From Tectiglobus sp963922535 (GTDB lineage Bacteria; Pseudomonadota; Alphaproteobacteria; Rhizobiales; Hyphomicrobiaceae): 26,516 bases of DNA. Below the pieces are notes generated by a model, which did no database searches, was not told where the DNA came from, and saw only the letters and a program-made list of their open reading frames with translations. The DNA is taken from assembly GCA_963922535.1 (NCBI GenBank), contig CAWUIN010000036.1, forward strand, positions 1 to 26,516, given 5' to 3'. Positions 23,035-26,516 of the stretch are shown here, piece after piece (position 1 is the stretch's first letter; every line of letters begins with the position of its first letter). The translations under genes and the position numbers were made by a program.

Positions 23035-24957
23035 ATGTCAGTATCACAGTATAACATAGAGTTGCTGGGTTGGTTGCCAATTAAAGACCGCTTGAAAGCG
23101 AGTTTAGAGCGTGCATTTACCGCAGCTGCCAAAGCCAATCAGGCAACGGTGGAAATAGAACACCTACTTGCTGCGTTCCTTGAAGATATTGATGCTAATG
23201 TGTATTTCGCGAAACGCGGTATTGAACCTGAGGAACTGCGCAAGTTTTGCATCAATCGGATCGGCATGCCGGCCATGCGTGAGTTAGTCGATGCCAGCAC
23301 CCACGCAAATGCAAAAACACAAGATGAAATAGAAAAGATTGATACAAGCTCCCAGGAAGCAATAGGGTTTTCGCCGGCGCCTTATAATAACGGCGCTGGC
23401 TCTGCGCCGCCTCAAAATGCATATCCTCAAGATGCCTATAATGGGTATGAAAATCAAAGTCAGAATTATACCGCGACATTAAACAGTAATAGAACCGCTG
23501 GTAGCAATAACTTTTCCTATAATGTGTACACCAGAGACAGCTGGTCTAACCCATCCGCATCGCCGTCTTCACTTCATCGGCACACAGCATATGCAGGTGC
23601 GCCTGCCAGTAGTACCCGGAGTTCATCTTCTTTCGCTCCGGCATTGCCAGCGTCTTCAGCCCAGCAGATGGCAAGTGTTACTGTTCATCCCAAGCCTTCG
23701 CCGGCACTGCGCCGCGTAATGGCTCAAGCCTCTGATTTTGCTGAACGCGATGGCCTCGACCTGATCGATAGCGAAACCGCTATAAAAGCCATTGCTGTGG
23801 ATGCTGAGACCAGCAGCGGCATTTTCTTGCGTAGCTATCTTAAAGCAAAGGAAATCGGTTCAGCGAGTATCGGCCACCAGGCCGCGAAAGAAAGAGACGC
23901 AGAGCGGGCGGCAGCACGGGAAGCGCTCGACCAGGCATTGCTCAAAGCAAAGATCAATAAGTCTGCACCAGATCAATCTGCATTTGATAACGTCATTAAA
24001 CACGCTGAGAAAGTCTTGCAGCTTTTACAGCAAGAATTACAAAAGGACATGCGTTATCGTCTTGCCAATGACCTGTCGGATTTTCTGACTTCACGCGACA
24101 CAAATGCACTCGTCACGCACGATAGTGCGCATCTTGGACGTGCAGCACATCCAATTTTGCGTATGGCCGAGGCAGAGTTGCGCACCAATCCGAGTTTCCA
24201 GGCGCACGAGCAGCTGCACAACACTCTGCAAGCATTTAATATGATTAAGACCACTTTGAATGAACGGCTGGTGCGGCTGCAAAAAGTTTATGACGAGGGC
24301 ACACCTATTATTGAAGCCATTAACAAACTTATTGAGCTGCAACCTGTCGTCGAAACGCACACAAATTCATATTATGCAGATCAGCATGAAGACACAGTTG
24401 CAACGGCACTTTCTTCAGATCATGAGGTGTCGGCCGATACGGCGGCAGATAAAGCCTACGCCGCTGTTCAGGAGCAGCTTCACCAAAATTACTACAAAGA
24501 ATCTTTTTTGATGGTCAAAGAAGCCGCGCAGTCTGACTGTAATAAAGAGTCTGGCACAAAAGATCCGGAAGATGAATTTACTTCTGATAATTCAAAAGAT
24601 GGGAAAAACGCTTACTGGCACTGGTTGTTAGGTTGGCGCAAGAAAAGCGCGGACACGCAGCCAACGCATTTGGAATCATCTTCACCGCCGGTAAGCACAC
24701 AAGTCCGCAGCGTTGAGGCTGCCGATCTACCAAGCTATAACTCAGCCAACACTCATCATGATGAAGACCTTAACAATCCACCAACCGGAGCGTCGGCACG
24801 TAATGATGGGCTGAAGAGCGAAACCGATAACCCGGCAGATCAACGCAATGTGTTGTGGCGCAACTCTTCGCGGCCTACGTTGTTACATACAGTAGTTATT
24901 ACGTTCACATTAATCACTGGTGTCGTCATAGCTTTCACCGCCAAGAATATCCTGTAA
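23035..24957 (+). CDS. Tail-anchored protein with two Clp N-terminal repeats and no ATPase
   Basis: From ATG 23035 (AAGGA at 8 bases) the product is 640 residues. Residues about 15-90 resemble the first ClpA/ClpC N-domain repeat (LKASLERAFTAAAKAN ... VEIEHLLAAFLED). Residues about 220-280 resemble the second (PSPALRRVMAQASDFAERDG ... SETAIKAIAVD). Between them is a 120-residue linker rich in Asn, Tyr, Ser, Pro and Gln. Then come a helical, probably coiled-coil part (285-440), an acidic low-complexity part (440-610), and one membrane helix at about 616-637 that leaves the chain on the cytoplasmic side. No Walker motif exists. It might recruit Clp substrates or partners to the membrane; this is inference. 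A frame extension to TTG 22984 is rejected. Confidence 0.7.
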   Translation: MSVSQYNIELLGWLPIKDRLKASLERAFTAAAKANQATVEIEHLLAAFLEDIDANVYFAKRGIEPEELRKFCINRIGMPAMRELVDASTHANAKTQDEIEKIDTSSQEAIGFSPAPYNNGAGSAPPQNAYPQDAYNGYENQSQNYTATLNSNRTAGSNNFSYNVYTRDSWSNPSASPSSLHRHTAYAGAPASSTRSSSSFAPALPASSAQQMASVTVHPKPSPALRRVMAQASDFAERDGLDLIDSETAIKAIAVDAETSSGIFLRSYLKAKEIGSASIGHQAAKERDAERAAAREALDQALLKAKINKSAPDQSAFDNVIKHAEKVLQLLQQELQKDMRYRLANDLSDFLTSRDTNALVTHDSAHLGRAAHPILRMAEAELRTNPSFQAHEQLHNTLQAFNMIKTTLNERLVRLQKVYDEGTPIIEAINKLIELQPVVETHTNSYYADQHEDTVATALSSDHEVSADTAADKAYAAVQEQLHQNYYKESFLMVKEAAQSDCNKESGTKDPEDEFTSDNSKDGKNAYWHWLLGWRKKSADTQPTHLESSSPPVSTQVRSVEAADLPSYNSANTHHDEDLNNPPTGASARNDGLKSETDNPADQRNVLWRNSSRPTLLHTVVITFTLITGVVIAFTAKNIL

Positions 24958-25265
24958 ATTAAGAGATGGGAATGGCAAGGCAGCCTGCGTCAGTTGCCAT
25001 GCGAAAATCGGCGAAGCGACGGGACGATCCGGCAGGAAAAGCCGTTCCGCATCAAAGCATTAGATGGCGAAGTAGCTTCGCCTCTCGCACATTCCTCTTC
25101 GAATATTCTTGAGCTAAATTCCTGCACTTTGCTTCTAAAAATGTACTCAATTAACCTAGAGATTCTGTAAATTATAAAAATTTTGTCCGAAGTATACTGG
25201 CAATCTTTATCGAGAGCAGGCCTTGTTACAAAGGTTTACTTACAGTACAGGTCAACAACAGAAAT
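24958..25265. other. 308-base gap between convergent genes
   Basis: The stretch contains the perfect hairpin GGCGAAG-TAG-CTTCGCC (25066-25082) and becomes A/T-rich after 25110. The hairpin could serve as a weak terminator for the upstream gene, although only TCTCGC follows. No gene or tRNA is seen. Confidence 0.45.
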
Positions 25266-26321
25266 TTAAATCGCACGCCTATTTTGGACTATTCGCACTG
25301 GTGCGATTGAATTTGCCCAGCCATAAGCAAACATTGTTATCAGTGCGGATGCAGCGAAAAAGTAGGCTCCTGGCAAAACATTGGCTTCAGTATAACCCGA
25401 CGAATTCATGTAGAAAATGAGAATGGCGAGCACCATGACATCTGTCATCGAATAGCGGCCAAGCCATTCAACCATGTTGACGGACGTTTCTCTGAATTCA
25501 GGTAGAAAATCAGGTGATGTTACCAGCGTTAGTAGATAAAATAATTTCAAAAATGGAAACACAATTGAGAATATAAAAAGAACGCCACACAAGAAGTATT
25601 CTTGATTTTCATAAAGCGCGTATACAATTGTTGCAATGGAATGTTCATTTGTCCAGACGTAAATAGTAGTAAACTTAATAACGGGCAGCATTATTCCAAG
25701 TGAAAAAAATATAGTCGCAATAATAATAAGAAAGCTCAATATAATATTACGAAATGCAGATACCCGTATTTCGCCTGTTTCGGCGTTTGCTGGCGGTTGG
25801 GTTCGCGACGTCAATTCTTGCGTCTCACCACGCAGCCAAGCATATGCAAGTATCATTAATATAACAGCAAATGTGAAGAAATATACCCCCGTAAGGCTGG
25901 CCGCATCGTAAAGCCCCTGGCTTTTAATAAAAAATATCATAAGCGCCATAACAAGCACGTCATGCATTGACCATTTGCCAAGCCATTCCAAAGCGCGGAG
26001 GCGAAAACTATGGCGTCGTATTTCCTCCACCGAAAGCGTGGAAACGAGGACCAGATAAAACAGTTTCAATATTGGAAGTATTATTGAAAACACCAGAACC
26101 GTGAGGCCAAGAAAAAGCTGATTTTCCCGCAGCAAAACTGTGACAGTTGTAATAAGAGAATGCTCTGTCGTCCAGAATACAAGTTTTGTTAGCTTGATAA
26201 TTGGCATTGAAATGCCAAGCGCCAGACAAACCGCAGCTCCAACAATCGCCAAGCTTAGTAAAAAGCGGCGCCCGCCCAGTCTGCCATTGCGATTTATTGA
26301 ATTATCTCTGGGAACACTCAT
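25266..26321 (-). CDS. Paraquat-inducible protein A (PqiA/LetA-like), tandem duplication
   Basis: The 351-residue inner-membrane protein has about eight membrane segments in two similar halves offset by about 173 residues. The halves share WTTEHSL/WTNEHSI (50-56, 223-229), LPILKLFYL/FPFLKLFYL (82-90, 255-263) and LEWLGKWSMHDVLVMAL/VEWLGRYSMTDVMVLAI (from 111 and 284). The PqiA/LetA family works with MCE proteins in lipid transport across the envelope, but no MCE gene is in the window. No zinc-ribbon cysteines precede either half. It converges on the Clp-N protein gene. Confidence 0.85.
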   Translation of the reverse strand: MSVPRDNSINRNGRLGGRRFLLSLAIVGAAVCLALGISMPIIKLTKLVFWTTEHSLITTVTVLLRENQLFLGLTVLVFSIILPILKLFYLVLVSTLSVEEIRRHSFRLRALEWLGKWSMHDVLVMALMIFFIKSQGLYDAASLTGVYFFTFAVILMILAYAWLRGETQELTSRTQPPANAETGEIRVSAFRNIILSFLIIIATIFFSLGIMLPVIKFTTIYVWTNEHSIATIVYALYENQEYFLCGVLFIFSIVFPFLKLFYLLTLVTSPDFLPEFRETSVNMVEWLGRYSMTDVMVLAILIFYMNSSGYTEANVLPGAYFFAASALITMFAYGWANSIAPVRIVQNRRAI

Positions 26322-26440
26322 AAATTCAGGTTAGAGTTTGATTTAGGCATTGATTGGGCTTGAGCTGCACCTCCAAAAATCAAGTCAATGTAAACGAGAA
26401 TTTGTTCTTCTAACATTCCAAGAGGAGTGAGAGCCGTCCT

Positions 26441-26469
26441 AAGGATGTGAGTAGGCTCGCCACATCCTT
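26441..26469. other. Hairpin at the right edge with competing pairings
   Basis: AAGGATGTG (26441-26449) pairs with CACATCCTT (26461-26469). GGCTC in its loop (26454-26458) can instead pair with GAGCC at 26431-26435 or at 26475-26479. An attenuator-like switch or a terminator of a gene to the right is possible; the window ends too soon to tell. Confidence 0.3.
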
Positions 26470-26516
26470 GTCTGAGCCTTTTGCACATGAAGATTTGGCT
26501 AACTCATCATGCTTGT

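Noticed and set aside
1..26516. tRNA genes, CRISPR arrays and insertion sequences
   Set aside because: No TTCGANTCC-type T-loop in a tRNA context, no regularly spaced repeats and no transposase frame were found; this was a reading by eye only.

Overview
The window reads as a chromosome segment of an alphaproteobacterium, most likely Hyphomicrobiales (rhizobia/Brucella/Bartonella side). The reasons are a heme-PAS FixL with FixJ and a FixK/FnrN-type regulator, and the neighbourhood DUF815 ATPase / yajC / secD-secF / Mth938-domain protein / squalene-synthase-like protein, which is typical of that class. There are no rRNA, tRNA or CRISPR features, and no transposase genes.

Region 1 (1-6544) is an oxygen-response block. 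A two-domain phosphotransferase/P-loop kinase gene has two FNR/FixK boxes in front of it, one a perfect TTGAT-N4-ATCAA. Next come fixL, fixJ, a receiver-only protein with a damaged phosphorylation site, and a Crp/Fnr regulator that carries its own near-consensus box, then an APC-type permease. The layout suggests that FixL senses O2 and phosphorylates FixJ, and that the FNR-type regulator amplifies the signal on itself and on the kinase gene. The receiver-only protein may be a FixT-like brake.

Region 2 (6545-9946) holds bdhA (3-hydroxybutyrate dehydrogenase), a patatin-like hydrolase and a YIP1-family membrane protein. This is a carbon-store/lipid neighbourhood.

Region 3 (10000-16520, minus strand) runs yajC, secD, secF, an Mth938-domain protein (NDUFAF3-like), a squalene/phytoene-synthase-fold protein (NDUFAF6-like) and a large secreted SGNH hydrolase. 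The two complex I assembly-factor homologues overlap by 4 bp. SecD and SecF are separate genes.

Region 4 (17115-21522) has a DUF815 ATPase, a class IV (branched-chain type) aminotransferase, a left-handed beta-helix acyltransferase, an AlkA-like DNA glycosylase (minus strand) and glutamyl-Q tRNA(Asp) synthetase.

Region 5 (21523-26516) is more accessory in character: a RhuM-Fic fusion, an unusual tail-anchored protein with two Clp N-terminal repeats and no ATPase, and a tandem-duplicated PqiA-like membrane protein.

Three copies of a dispersed palindromic element of about 100 bp (2008-2113, 13209-13311, 19646-19745) and two further long hairpins (3-54, 1854-1917) lie between genes, three of them overlapping or abutting stop codons. 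The most unusual protein is the Clp-N/tail-anchor protein at 23035-24957.
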